Below the pieces are notes generated by a model, which saw only the letters and a list, made by a program, of their open reading frames with translations, had not been told where the DNA came from and made no database searches. A program made the translations under genes and the position numbers. Below, piece after piece: positions 48,149 to 58,030 of a DNA stretch of 64,000 bases (its first letter is position 1; each line of letters starts with the position of its first letter). The DNA lies in assembly GCA_029379385.1 (NCBI GenBank), contig CM055612.1, positions 18,166,001 to 18,230,000 of the forward strand, read 5' to 3'. Origin of the DNA: Quillaja saponaria (Eukaryota > Streptophyta > Magnoliopsida > Fabales > Quillajaceae).

Positions 48149-49190
48149 GCCAATTTATGTTTCTAATGTCCTAAAGAATGCAACTTGGCTTTGAACTACT
48201 GAATCAATTCTAGACATGCATTGCAAAAACTTGTCTTCTAAGGAAGGCTTCATTTCAAGGGCTTCTTGGCTTTGTTGAACTTGGAATTCAAATGGAAAAT
48301 TAGGCTTTGCAATATTGGATGAATCTTGGTTATTCCAACTGAGATTCAAAAGATTCTTTCATCCGGATTATAGGTATTGGAATGTGGGTTGTTTTGTAGG
48401 TTGAAATTTGTCACATATTGCTCTGTTTCAATATTTGGGCATTGATCAATAGAGTGACCTTCACCACAAGCTTCATAAACAATAACAACGGCTTTGGGAA
48501 TTTTGTTGCACCCTAAGGTTGTCAAATTTCTTTACCAATCCAGCCACTTGTGTTGTTAAGGTAGTGATAGCATCTAATTCATGCACTTTAGCAACTCTTT
48601 GGGATACTAACCTTTCAGATGGCCATTAGTAGTTGTTTGAGGCCATCTTTTCCAAAAGGTCATAAGCATCATCAATAGATTTCCCCATCAAAGCACCTCC
48701 AGCAGTAGCATCAATTATGGTTCTAGTTTAGCTTACGAAACCATTGTAGAAAGTATTAACTTGCAACCATTTAGGAATGCCATAATGAGGACATTTTCAC
48801 AGTAAATCTTTATATTTGTCCCAAGAATCATAGAGAGATTCTTGATCATGTTAAAGGAATGATATGATTTCATTCCTCAAATTTGGTCTTAGTGTGGGGG
48901 GGGGGGGGGGGGGGGGAGGGGAATTAGCTAGAAATATTTATGCCATATTCGACCAGGTGGTGATGGAATTTAGTGGTAGTGAGTAAAGAGAACTTTTTGC
49001 CTTATCTCGAAGTGAGAAAGGAAAAAGCCTAGGAGAACAAATTCATTAAAGATGCCATTATACTTGAATATGTCCCACAATTCCAAGAATGTCACTAAAT
49101 GTGCATTCGAATCATCACTTGGTAGGCCACCAAACTAAGTTGATTATTATATCATTCGAATTGTGTTCGGCTTATTCTCAAAGTTATTTG
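48149..49190 (-). pseudogene. gag of Athila-like element, interrupted by a poly-G run
   Basis: From about 49190 downward the minus strand reads MANNFENKPNTIRMI, SNAHLVTFLELWDIFKYNGI, then ESLYDSWDKYKDLL, KCPHYGIPKWLQVNTFYNGF (about 48750-48810), IDATAGGALMGKSIDDAYDL and EKMASNNY, all typical of Athila gag. The last part (48149-48349) contains SLEDKFLQCMSRIDSVVQSQ. The usual F-P-P segment has been replaced by a long C run on this strand (G run on plus, 48896-48916). Confidence 0.82.
48896..48916 (+). repeat. Poly-G microsatellite (21 G)
   Basis: 21 uninterrupted G residues followed by AGGGG, inside the gag remnant. It is the only long G tract in an AT-rich window. Confidence 0.9.
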
Positions 49191-49491
49191 CCATAATAGT
49201 GGGCCTTTGGATGCTTGAGGGGAGTCCTTGCACCAAAAGGACAGCATAATCCCTTAAGGACTTGTTTTTAGGTTCTTAATGTTGTTTTGGCCATCGCTTG
49301 TAGCTTCTTAAAACTTGGGCTTTTCTTAGCTTTTGGAAGGTTCTTTCGATTTTAGGATCAAAAGGTATTAGTTCTAAATTTCAAGTTTCTCACATGCAAT
49401 GTCAAATATTCACCTGAAATTACAAAAAATAAGAGCTTGAATTAGAATCAAGAATGCTTATATTAATATCAATGATTAAAGTAGAAATAAT

Positions 49492-49509
49492 TCCCAAACA
49501 GCGGTGCTA
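49492..49509 (-). other. Primer-binding site, tRNA-Asp type (degenerate)
   Basis: Minus strand TAGCACCGCTGTTTGGGA agrees at 12 of 18 positions with TGGCGCCGTTGCCGGGGA, the tRNA-Asp-type PBS used by Athila elements. It lies six bases inside the 5' LTR. Confidence 0.6.
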
Positions 49510-49515
49510 AAAACT

Positions 49516-51002
49516 TGACATAATTTTAGTAACACAAGCACACTTATCGTTGCAAGTAGTATAATGATTAAATCAAGATCGTTCCCACAAAGAACTAAAA
49601 CACTTTTAAATTTAATTACCAATATCTGTGCAACTTAATTTTAATCAAGCCAATGGATTTTGAGTGATGGAATTCTAAATTAAACAAGCAATTTACATAA
49701 ACTAACTAAACTACCACCTAGATTCACAATACTCCTCACACTTCACCTATGTTTTCCTTACTTTAAATCAACTTATGCAATAGTTCCATATTAACCTAAA
49801 TTTCTTAAGCAATTATAAGCATATTTCTCCTTATAATTTGATACTTCCCTTAGCTTAATGCACTATATTCCTATGTGAATTACACTTAGACAAATTTATT
49901 AAGAACCAATCTAATCCAGTTACCTATGGCTAAAAGGTAAATTCGTATCTTTTTAACAAATTGGATTATCTAATTTAGATGAATAATCTAATCATAAGCT
50001 ATGTTGTCTAAGTCTAACCATAAAATTCACTTTCCCAAGTCTAATTGGTGATCAAGCAATTAGAAGTATTAAGAACAAGACAACATAAATATTTGGAATG
50101 AGTATGCATCCACATAAACTACATGTGAGTTCAATTGCAACCCTAGAATAAAACTACTTAATACTAGCTATGGAAAACAATAACATAATTGAAAAAGTCA
50201 TCACAAGTAATAAAGAAATAAGAAGAATGTATAAGCCTAGAGTTGTCATGGCTCCAGGTTTTCATAAGCTCTTTGTGATCTCTCTTACTCTTGCTCTAAT
50301 GTCTTTTTAAACTCCATCCTTCACCTATTTATGTAGCCCTTTACCTCATAATTTAACAAATTAAGAGTCCTTGATAATACGTAGAGGTGTTACGGCGTAG
50401 TGCTATGGCATTGCGTTGCTTCCTTTTTTGGCTCTACAATGCCACAACCTCTGCCTAGTCCTTATAGGACTTTACCTTTTCACACTGCAACATCCTCATC
50501 ATGGCACTGTAGCGCTTCCTTCTCTATTTAAAAATGAAGTCATCTTGAGTAAAGGTGCTACGGCATGACCTTCTTTGGCTTGCACTTGAATTTCTCTAAA
50601 TTGGATGCCGTGGCATCCCTTAATATGGCGATGCGGAGCATTGTTCTCTGATTTTGATGTCGGAATTCACGGGGTATGGCATTGTTACTCAAGTGTTGTC
50701 ATGCCATGGAAAAGTGATCTCTGACTTTAGCTCTTTATGTTGTCTCTTTGGCGCCGTGGCACAAGCCTTTAATATTTCCTTCTTTGTCTTGTACAAAGAC
50801 ACTACTCAAACACTTAGAAACAAATTAAACTACTAAGTAAACAAAATCTACTCATAATTTAATTAAAACACTTAAAACTCCTAAACAACTAGACTATACT
50901 CAAAATACTAATTTTAAATGAATTTTATCTCTAAACTCTAGGATTTAGCACAAATTAGGAATCAAAAATATCGTGAAATAACTCTATTTTATATAGTTAT
51001 CA
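49516..51002 (-). repeat. 5' LTR of Athila-like element
   Basis: Begins TGACATAATTTTAG and ends TATATAGTTATCA. Partner of 37768-39325. The short plus-strand frame 50654-50836 falls inside it and is not a gene. Confidence 0.87.
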
Positions 51003-51007
51003 CCAAC

Positions 51008-51634
51008 CAAAATGAAACTTTAAAGCGAGCTGGAAATACTCATTGGGTTCTCATTTTCACTATATTTGTAGCATTATAAATATGTTTGATGCCACTTGTT
51101 TAGTGCTTAAAAAGATTAAAAGAAAAGAAACCACTTACTCTCAATGAGAAGATGCTAATGCAGCTTATAAGTTGATTAATTTCTTCTTTTGAGTTCATTT
51201 TTGTTTTGCTTTTAATGAAGGAAATTATAGGTATTCTTGATGTCCTTTGTCAAGCATTGCAACAAAAATCACAAGACATTATAAATGCCATGAATCTAGT
51301 TTCAAGCACTAAAGACCTCATACAAAAATTGAGAGAATGTGGTTGGAATGATTTGGTTGAGAATGTTATAAAGTTCTCTAAAAAACATGAAATTGATGTT
51401 CCAGATTTGGGTAATTGATATATTGAAGGTCGTGGTCGATGACAACAAGAGCAAATTACTATAAAGCATCATTATCATTTGATATATTTTAATTCTACTA
51501 TAGACTCTCTCTCACAAGAGCTAGATACTAGATTCACTAAACAAGTAATGGAACTTTTGACACTAAGCTTAGTCTGGAACCAAATGATGGTTATAAATTA
51601 TTTATTATTGATTATATATGCAATCTTTCAAAGA
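51008..51634 (+). pseudogene. hAT transposase, middle part
   Basis: Continues the interrupted transposase with NQNETLKRAGNTHW, then SFEFIFVLLLMKEIIGI, LCQALQQKSQDIINAMNLVS and ECGWNDLVENVIKFSKKHEI near 51340-51400, and STIDSLSQELDTRFTKQVME near 51492-51552. After a frameshift LSLEPNDGYKLFIIDYICN leads to LSKKY at the next break. It corresponds to the central helical region of hAT transposases. Confidence 0.85.
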
Positions 51635-51639
51635 AGTAC

Positions 51640-53205
51640 TATCACACCCCTCACGGAGGTGTGACTGGCTAAAGGAATGGATAACCAAACCTCTATAACC
51701 TTGACTTCAAAACAAGAAATGAACACAACACTTAACTAAACTAGAAAATAAAAATAAATTTTATAAAACAAAAGTTAGCTGTAAAGGTTAGTTTATTGAA
51801 ATAAATAACAATTTATTTAAAATTTTGGCAAAAATTTCCTTTAAAATGGAACATGTAAAAACAACAAATACATAACCCTATACTTATACAACAACTAAAG
51901 TAACACAACAAGGACAATAAGAAGCTCTGCTTCGTTCCATTTCTTATCACAATAACACTTAATTATTCTACTATGCCTTATAAGACCAGACACCCCACGG
52001 CTTTAGGGTGACTACAAATTTTCACCATTTGACCTCAGGATTGAGATTTTCAAGAGTTACCTTGCCACCAAACACTTGGCAAGGTCCATTATCAGTAATA
52101 GCTAACCTCGAGATCCTATTACTAAAAAAAAAAATACCACATAAGAGGAGTAAGTATTATGGACTCAATGAGTAAAAAATAGTACCCAAAGGGAACTAGC
52201 ATCACTCAACATAAGTAATATAACATATATAATAAAATCATATAACAATGCTCATGTTTAATTCAAATTACATGTACACATTTGTAATCGTCATAACTTC
52301 ACAATTTACATGAATCACAAAATCACAAAGTAATCAGATGCAATCACAGCATACAAAGCAAACAAAGGGCTAACGAGTAACCCAGCCCCTCATAACATTA
52401 TCACCCCCCACCAGACATTTACGTGCTCGTACAACACATTAATTCTCCATACACAGTCCATCCCATCGGGGTTGAGCATTTAATCTTTTTAAAACACTTA
52501 TCAGAAACATAATATCATTTCAGAATATCCTAGGTGCACCTAGAGTTCAATTTTGGAAATAAAAAAAAATCATTCCTCAAAAAAATCTCACTTTGGTTGC
52601 CCTTACCAACCACAATTAATATCAAACAAACATAAATCAAACAAAACACTAACATATTGCACTTGCCCATTTATTTAAATACACATACAATTACTCATAA
52701 TAATCTAGCCCCCAAAAGCAACAATTAACTACTCACCGATTTATAATTTTGTTCGTCACTTCCTCTTACGCTCATGTATGTCATCAAGCCCACAGAAGGG
52801 TCCAGAACTAAAATTCATAATTCCAAATAATAATCAGTTTATAAACATTATTGTTATGATCTTTCAATTACTAAGCTTATATATAACAACTTATATAGGT
52901 TTCTTCATGAAAGTTATCTATTAAGCCATTATATAAAGTTGTGGTGTATATTTTTCTTGCTTTGTTTATATATATAGGCACATGTCTAATTGTATTGTTT
53001 CTTTATTTAATTTGCCTGTGATAGAGATTAAATCTTAATATATATATATATATATTAAAAATGTATATTAAGTTTACATCAAGATATCAAATTATAACAT
53101 ATTTAACTATACTATTATTTAATTAATTTGTTTATTCTATAACGTAACTTTACACGTTGTGTGAAAAACTTGATTTTTCGTTATTGAGTTATAAGGGTTA
53201 TAACA
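51640..53205 (-). mobile_element. Solo LTR, related to the first gypsy LTR, inside the hAT transposase
   Basis: The insert runs from TATCACACCCC to GGGTTATAACA and has a perfect 5-bp TSD AGTAC (51635-51639 and 53206-53210). Its first 80 bp match 6317-6382 (GTGTGACTGG and GGATAACCAAACCTCT against their counterparts). Further blocks match the 8040-10146 LTR, including the AAATGGAACATGT and CAGAACTAAAATT regions. The expected TG start is TA here. Removing it rejoins the hAT text across KKY/YHLD. The family is the same or a near relative of the element at 1-10146. Confidence 0.85.
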
Positions 53206-53210
53206 AGTAC

Positions 53211-53588
53211 TATCATCTTGATTCTACTGAACAAGTGAATACTAATTTAAGGTTGCAACTTAAGTATTTTGAATCTAACGTGCCTAAGAATCCAAAATTA
53301 CATAATTTGTCATCCATTTCAGAGCTATGTGGAGGATCAGTTGAGACAGATAAGTTAAAGACTTATTATCTTGTTGATATATTGATTTGTCTCATTTTGA
53401 CTCTTCTAGTATTTACAACAACAGGTGAACGTGCATTTTTAGCTATGAAAATCATTAAAACACGATGTTACAAAATGGAAGATGAATTTCTTACTGATAA
53501 CTTAGTTATTAAAAAAAAGAATTCTCAGACTTTCGCTTCAAATTCAATACTTGATGATTTTGTTAATTTGAAAAGGCGTCACTTATAA
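53211..53588 (+). pseudogene. hAT transposase, C-terminal dimerisation domain
   Basis: After the TSD the frame reads YHLDSTEQVNTNLRLQLKYF, NLSSISELCGGSVETDK, LICLILTLLVFTTTGERAFL, AMKIIKTRCYKMEDEFLTDN and SILDDFVNLKRRHL with a stop at 53586-53588. The A-P/L-V-S-T-A-x-x-E-R-A-F-S-A-x-K signature of the hAT C-terminal dimerisation region is recognisable. The first 17 codons of the open frame that starts at 53157 belong to the solo LTR and are not transposase. Confidence 0.88.
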
Positions 53589-53801
53589 TTTTAGATTTTA
53601 TTTAAGCAACTCAAGATATATTTGAAGGACATTTATTTTTGTTTTTTAACTTTTGTAGAATGTAAATTTTTATTATGACTTTTGAGTTATTAAGTTTCTT
53701 ATGCATATATATTGTTTTTGCTGTTATTATAGTTGAATATGTTTATATAAAATTTTAGTCAGCCCCCTCAAGAATAAATGTCTAGCTCCACCATTGCTCT
53801 G

Positions 53802-54639
53802 GTACAATTTCTTTGGAAACTTTACTAGATCCCAGGGCCATGTAGCTGGAGCCCAGTTAAATTGATGAACTTTTTTCAATACGACGTTATGGATAATCGT
53901 TGAGAAAGTTTTTGTGATCTCTGCAAGCACTGGACTTGATCGCAAGAATTTGTGACTTGCTTAAATATATATTATTTGAGAAACAAAAGCAAAGGAGTTT
54001 CAAGACTTTTTGTGCATTGAATTTTGCACCTCATTCCCAAAGCCAATGTGAGACCTTTTATAAGAAAGATGGTGGTAGACAAAATTAAGTTGATTGGAGT
54101 GATTAGGGTAGTTGAGATTGATTAAGGTTGATTGGTAGATGATTGAAAGTAATTAGTAAATGATTGAAGGTGATTAACATTGACTTAGGATATGCAAAGA
54201 TAATTAGGATTAACTCGGAGCCAATTAAATGATTGGCATAATTGACTCAAATGATTAAATGGTGATTGGAGTTGAATAGATCCAATCAACATTTAATTAT
54301 AAAAGTCATTGTAATTTTGTCTCCAATCAATACTTAATTATCCATTGTAATTGTATTTGTGTCTTCAATCAACATTCAATTACTTAAGTTATTGACTAAT
54401 TAATATTTTATTTAGATAAATTTATGATTTTATATTCAATCACCATTTAATTAGTCAATTATAATTGACTAACCAATATTTTTAATCTATTTTAATATTT
54501 CTTAGTAAAAAAATAGGTTAAAGGCATGTGTAGAATTATTATTATTATTATTTTGTCTACAAATAGTCCTACTTCCTTTCAATTGTGTGCATGTTTCCTT
54601 TGCATTATAGGTGAATCTTGAAGTCCCTCTTCATGGTTC
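53802..54639. other. Spacer with short GATTGA/TTAATT-rich repeats
   Basis: 54080-54200 contains many copies of GATTGA/GATTAGT-type words and 54280-54480 contains CAATCAACATTTAATTA-like words in several copies, a degenerate low-complexity region. A minus-strand reading at 53790-53945 (TKTFSTIIHNVVLKKVHQFN) looks protein-like, but I do not recognise it. Confidence 0.45.
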
Positions 54640-55462
54640 GGTAACTTTGAAGACAGTTTAACTCATACTAATGAATTTGTAACTTGATGGTAGTTTAATT
54701 CATGTTAAGGAATTTTATAACTTGGTGACAGCTTAATTCGTGCCAAGGAATTTAAATCTTGAACTTTGGAGGCAGTGTCATTTCGTGTTGAGGAGTTTAT
54801 GAAGCTTTAAGACAGTTTCATTTCATGTCAAATTGGAAATAGTTTAATTTCATATTAGGGAATTTTTGAATCTTGGAGGCCGTTTAATTTCGTGCTGAGA
54901 AACTTTTGAAACTTTGGAGGCAGTTACATGTCGTGCCAATGAATTTTTGAAGCTTGAAGGCAGTTTCATTTTGTGCTGAGAAAATTTTTAAGGTTAGAGG
55001 TAGCTTCATTTTGTGTCGGTGAATTCTTGAAGTTTGGAGACAATTTCTTTTCATGCCAAGGAATTCTTGAAATGTAGTGGCAATTTCATTTCATGCCATG
55101 GAGTCTTGAAGCTTGGAGGCTATTTCATTTCGTGCTAAGGAACTTATGAAGCTTTGAGATAGTTACATTTTGTGTCAAGGAAGTTGTGAAGTTTGGAGGC
55201 AGTTTAATTTCATGTCGAGGAATTTTAAATCTTGGAGGTAGTTTTATGTCAAGCCAAAGAATTTTTGAAGCTTAAAGCCAATTACATTTTGTGCCAATGA
55301 ATTTTTAACCATGGAGGTAGTTTCATTTCGTTCTAAGGAATTCTTGAAGTATGGAGGCAGTTTCCTTTCATGCTAAAGAATTCTTAAAATTTGGAGGCAA
55401 TTTCATTTCATGCCAAGAAATTTTGAAGCTTAGAGGTTGTTTTGTTTCGCACCGAGAAACTT
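54640..55462. repeat. Minisatellite, about 42-bp units, roughly 20 copies
   Basis: The repeating pattern is GGAGGCAGTTTCATTTCGTG followed by CCAAGGAATTCTTGAAGCTT, with unit length varying from about 36 to 48 bp. Copies are diverged from each other. The frame 55351-55581 reads through four units. No long frame spans the array on either strand, so it is not a repeat protein gene now. Confidence 0.88.
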
Positions 55463-55803
55463 TTCTCGGACATAGTTTAAACTTATACCAAAGAAGTGTT
55501 GAATTTTATTTTTTCCACGTAATCATTGATAGTTTAGACTCATATCAAGAAGTGTTAGTAATCCTTTTTAGGAACCGATGATAGTTTAGACTCACATCAA
55601 GGAGTGTTAGCGTTCTATTTTTAGGAACCATTGATAGTTTAGACTTGCATCAATGAGTGTCATTTTCTTTTCTGTAACTATTGATAGTTTAGGCTCATAA
55701 CAAGGGGAGTGATTTTCTTTTCTATACCCTTGATAGTTTAGACTCGTATCAAGAAATAATTTTTTTTCCTATATAGTTTAGATTCGTATCAAGGAGTGTT
55801 GGT
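55463..55803. repeat. Second minisatellite, about 50-58-bp units, 6-7 copies
   Basis: The unit is ATTGATAGTTTAGACTCATA then TCAAGGAGTGTT plus a T-rich spacer that varies in length. It directly abuts the first array and shares its AGTTT...TC(A/G)..TCAAGGA.T skeleton. Confidence 0.85.
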
Positions 55804-56361
55804 AGGGGTGTGCAAACAAAGCAAGTCAGGTCAGATGGAGCCCAAATATCACCAAACTCGACCAAGTCAGGTGGATCAAAGTTTGATCTAACTTTGAAAG
55901 TTAGGTAACCGGGTGATAAATTTTTTTAACCAGTATGAAATTCGGGTGAGTCAGGTTAGAAACTTTATAATTTTTAATTATTTGCAACCTATAAAAATAA
56001 ATATTAACTTATAAATATTTTAACTAAATAAACATATATTAAAAATATTTAATATTATAAAGTATAATTAAAAGATATATACTTAATAATAAGTTAAAAT
56101 CTTAGAATATGTGGTAAAAACATGTAATTAATCAATGGAGTTGTTTATACGAGGAAATTTTATTTTTATTTTTTTGGTGCAAAGAAAAGCTATTTATATG
56201 AGGAAGATAAAAAGGATAACACAAAACTATTAAAATATGTTGTAAAAATACAAACATGTGATATGTAATTATTAGTCCAAATAGTAATTAAAATCTTCAC
56301 CACCATGTGATATTACCATTTTATCAATGTCATGTCACGGCATGAGAGTCTACTGTATTAG
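55804..56361. other. Spacer with a hAT-type MITE-like start
   Basis: TAGGGGTGTGCAAACAAAGC at 55803-55822, followed by sequence with GTCAGGT and CGGGTGA words, resembles the start of common plant hAT-derived non-autonomous elements. The matching right end was not found. Confidence 0.35.
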
Positions 56362-57620
56362 TCTATATCATATATATAATGATTTGATTAGAAAAAAAAT
56401 TGATTTCCTTAAATATTTTTAAAGTTTTAATTATTATATAGTTACATTTTGTTGTTATTTTGCAGCTGTGATTCTACTCTAATAAATTATTATTAATTTT
56501 TTTTTTAATTCTTCTCCCTTTTACTATCAATAGAATTGTAATTGTTTTAGAATTATTATTATTTTTTTACTAATTCTTTTTAATATTAAAATATTTATAA
56601 TTTTTCAATAATTATATGTCAATTGTAATTAAGATTGAATTTCTCAATTTTTTTTCTTTAATAAGTTCCTAATTCTCATAATATTTTTAGTTCTTCTCAA
56701 ATTTATGAATTAATATTTTTAAAAATAACTATGAATTAAAATAAATATTAAGAGTAAAATTTAATTATCATAATATTGTTGTTTTAATTAATTTGTAGAA
56801 AAAAATATTTTTCAATTATTTTATGTCAACAGTAGTTAAGATTGAATTTCTCAATTTTTTTTTATTTAATAAGTTCCTAATAATTACAATATTTTTTAGA
56901 ACTTCACAAATTCATTAATTAATTTTTTTAAATACTATGAGTTGAAAAATATTAACTGTATAGTTTTCTTAATTATAAAATTGTTGTTTCAACTTTTAAT
57001 TCTTCTTTCTATCATAAGAATTTTAAAAAATAATAATTAATTTATTATTATTTTTGGGTTAATTTTATCTATTTTTTTATATAAATAAAAGTGGTTTGGT
57101 GTAGAAAAATTGATTTTGTTAAATACCCTTATGAGTTTTCACTATTATAGAGATACTTTTTAATTAGTTGTTATTTTGATTAAATAGACTTTTTATTTTA
57201 ATTCTCTCCTAATTCTTCTCCATTTAATATTAATAGGATTGTAATTATTTTATTATTAGTTATTTTTTTGTCCTAATTCTTTTCAATATTAATAAATCTA
57301 CAATTTATCAATAATTATATATAAATAGTATTTAAATGTAATAATAAATTAAAAGATGTTGTGAATTAAAAGAAATATTAAGAGTATAGTTTTTATGATT
57401 AGAATATTATTATCATTTCTTTTTTTCATTTTAAAATTTTAAAAATTTATATATTTATATTGTGAATTAAAAATCTTATTTGATTTTTTTTTCGTTTAAT
57501 GTCAACAACATGAAGTATTATTTATTTATTAATTTATTGATATGTACGTCAATTATTAATAACATATATGTAAATATCATAAACATGGTGCACGAGTAAC
57601 ATGAGTGCCACGAAAACTAG
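56362..57620 (+). mobile_element. Helitron-like non-autonomous element with a repeated 5' end
   Basis: The right end GAAAACTAG/T (57620) is preceded by an imperfect hairpin (TGG.GCAC ... GTGCCA at about 57583-57609), as in Helitron 3' ends. A TCTA start after an A at 57068, followed by AAAGTGGTTTGGTGTAGAAA and AATTGATTTTGTTAAATACC, gives a 553-bp candidate. A diverged copy of the same start lies at 56362, so the region probably holds two nested or tandem copies sharing one clear 3' end. The interior is very AT-rich and non-coding. Confidence 0.5.
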
Positions 57621-57621
57621 T

Positions 57622-58030
57622 ATATATATATATATACTTAATTATTATTTTAGTCTCTCTAGATTGTCTAGTTTTTAATTTAATACTTCAAAAATATTTT
57701 CGGTCAATTTCATCATTTACGATTTAGACTTTTCAATCAAGTTACATTCTCTCATTATCATGTTATGCTTTAGCACAGTAATTTTAATAATTTAATATAA
57801 AATGACCAAAAAATTTACAATATATAAAAACAACTTATATACGTTATTATTTTTATGTCAAGTGTGGTTATTTTGTTAATTCAAACCATATAAATAGAAG
57901 AATGAAACTTGAATGAGAAATTTTGAATCTTGAAGAATAAAGCTGACTGAGAAAATTCTTGGAGGACCGAACTGAAAACTGATATAATCTTGAATGACCA
58001 AACTAGTAAATAAGCCTATATATATAACAT
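57622..58030. other. AT-rich spacer
   Basis: No gene or repeat recognised apart from a TA run just after the Helitron-like end (57621-57636). Confidence 0.5.

Larger units (their letters stand above)
37768..51002 (-). mobile_element. Athila-like Ty3/gypsy retrotransposon, 13.2 kb, nested in the hAT transposase
   Basis: LTRs at 37768-39325 and 49516-51002 share TG...TATCA ends and text throughout. Removing the element rejoins the hAT reading across GIN/QNE. The flanks TCAAC (37763-37767) and CCAAC (51003-51007) give a 5-bp TSD with one mismatch. Minus-strand order is PBS, gag, protease, RT-RNaseH, integrase, then a long 3' region with an extra ORF remnant. That layout, the tRNA-Asp-type PBS and the protein text point to the Athila group. 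All frames are interrupted. Confidence 0.88.
35621..53801 (+). mobile_element. hAT-superfamily DNA transposon, split by nested LTR elements
   Basis: The transposase text starts at 36262 and ends at 53588. It is broken at 37767/51003 by a 13.2-kb LTR element and at 51639/53206 by a solo LTR. Candidate ends are CAGAGGAGGCCATGATC at 35621 and the inverse text CAGAGCAATGGTGGAGC at 53801, which agree in the first five bases and then imperfectly. I cannot find a matching 8-bp TSD, so the exact termini are uncertain. Without the insertions the element would be about 3.4 kb, a normal length for hAT. Confidence 0.72.

Noticed and set aside
53157..53210. N-terminal 17 codons of the open frame that starts at 53157
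   Set aside because: They belong to the solo LTR (up to 53205) and its TSD; the transposase text begins only at 53211.
55351..55581. Repeat-protein reading of the minisatellite
   Set aside because: The frame covers only part of the array and other units carry stops in the same phase.
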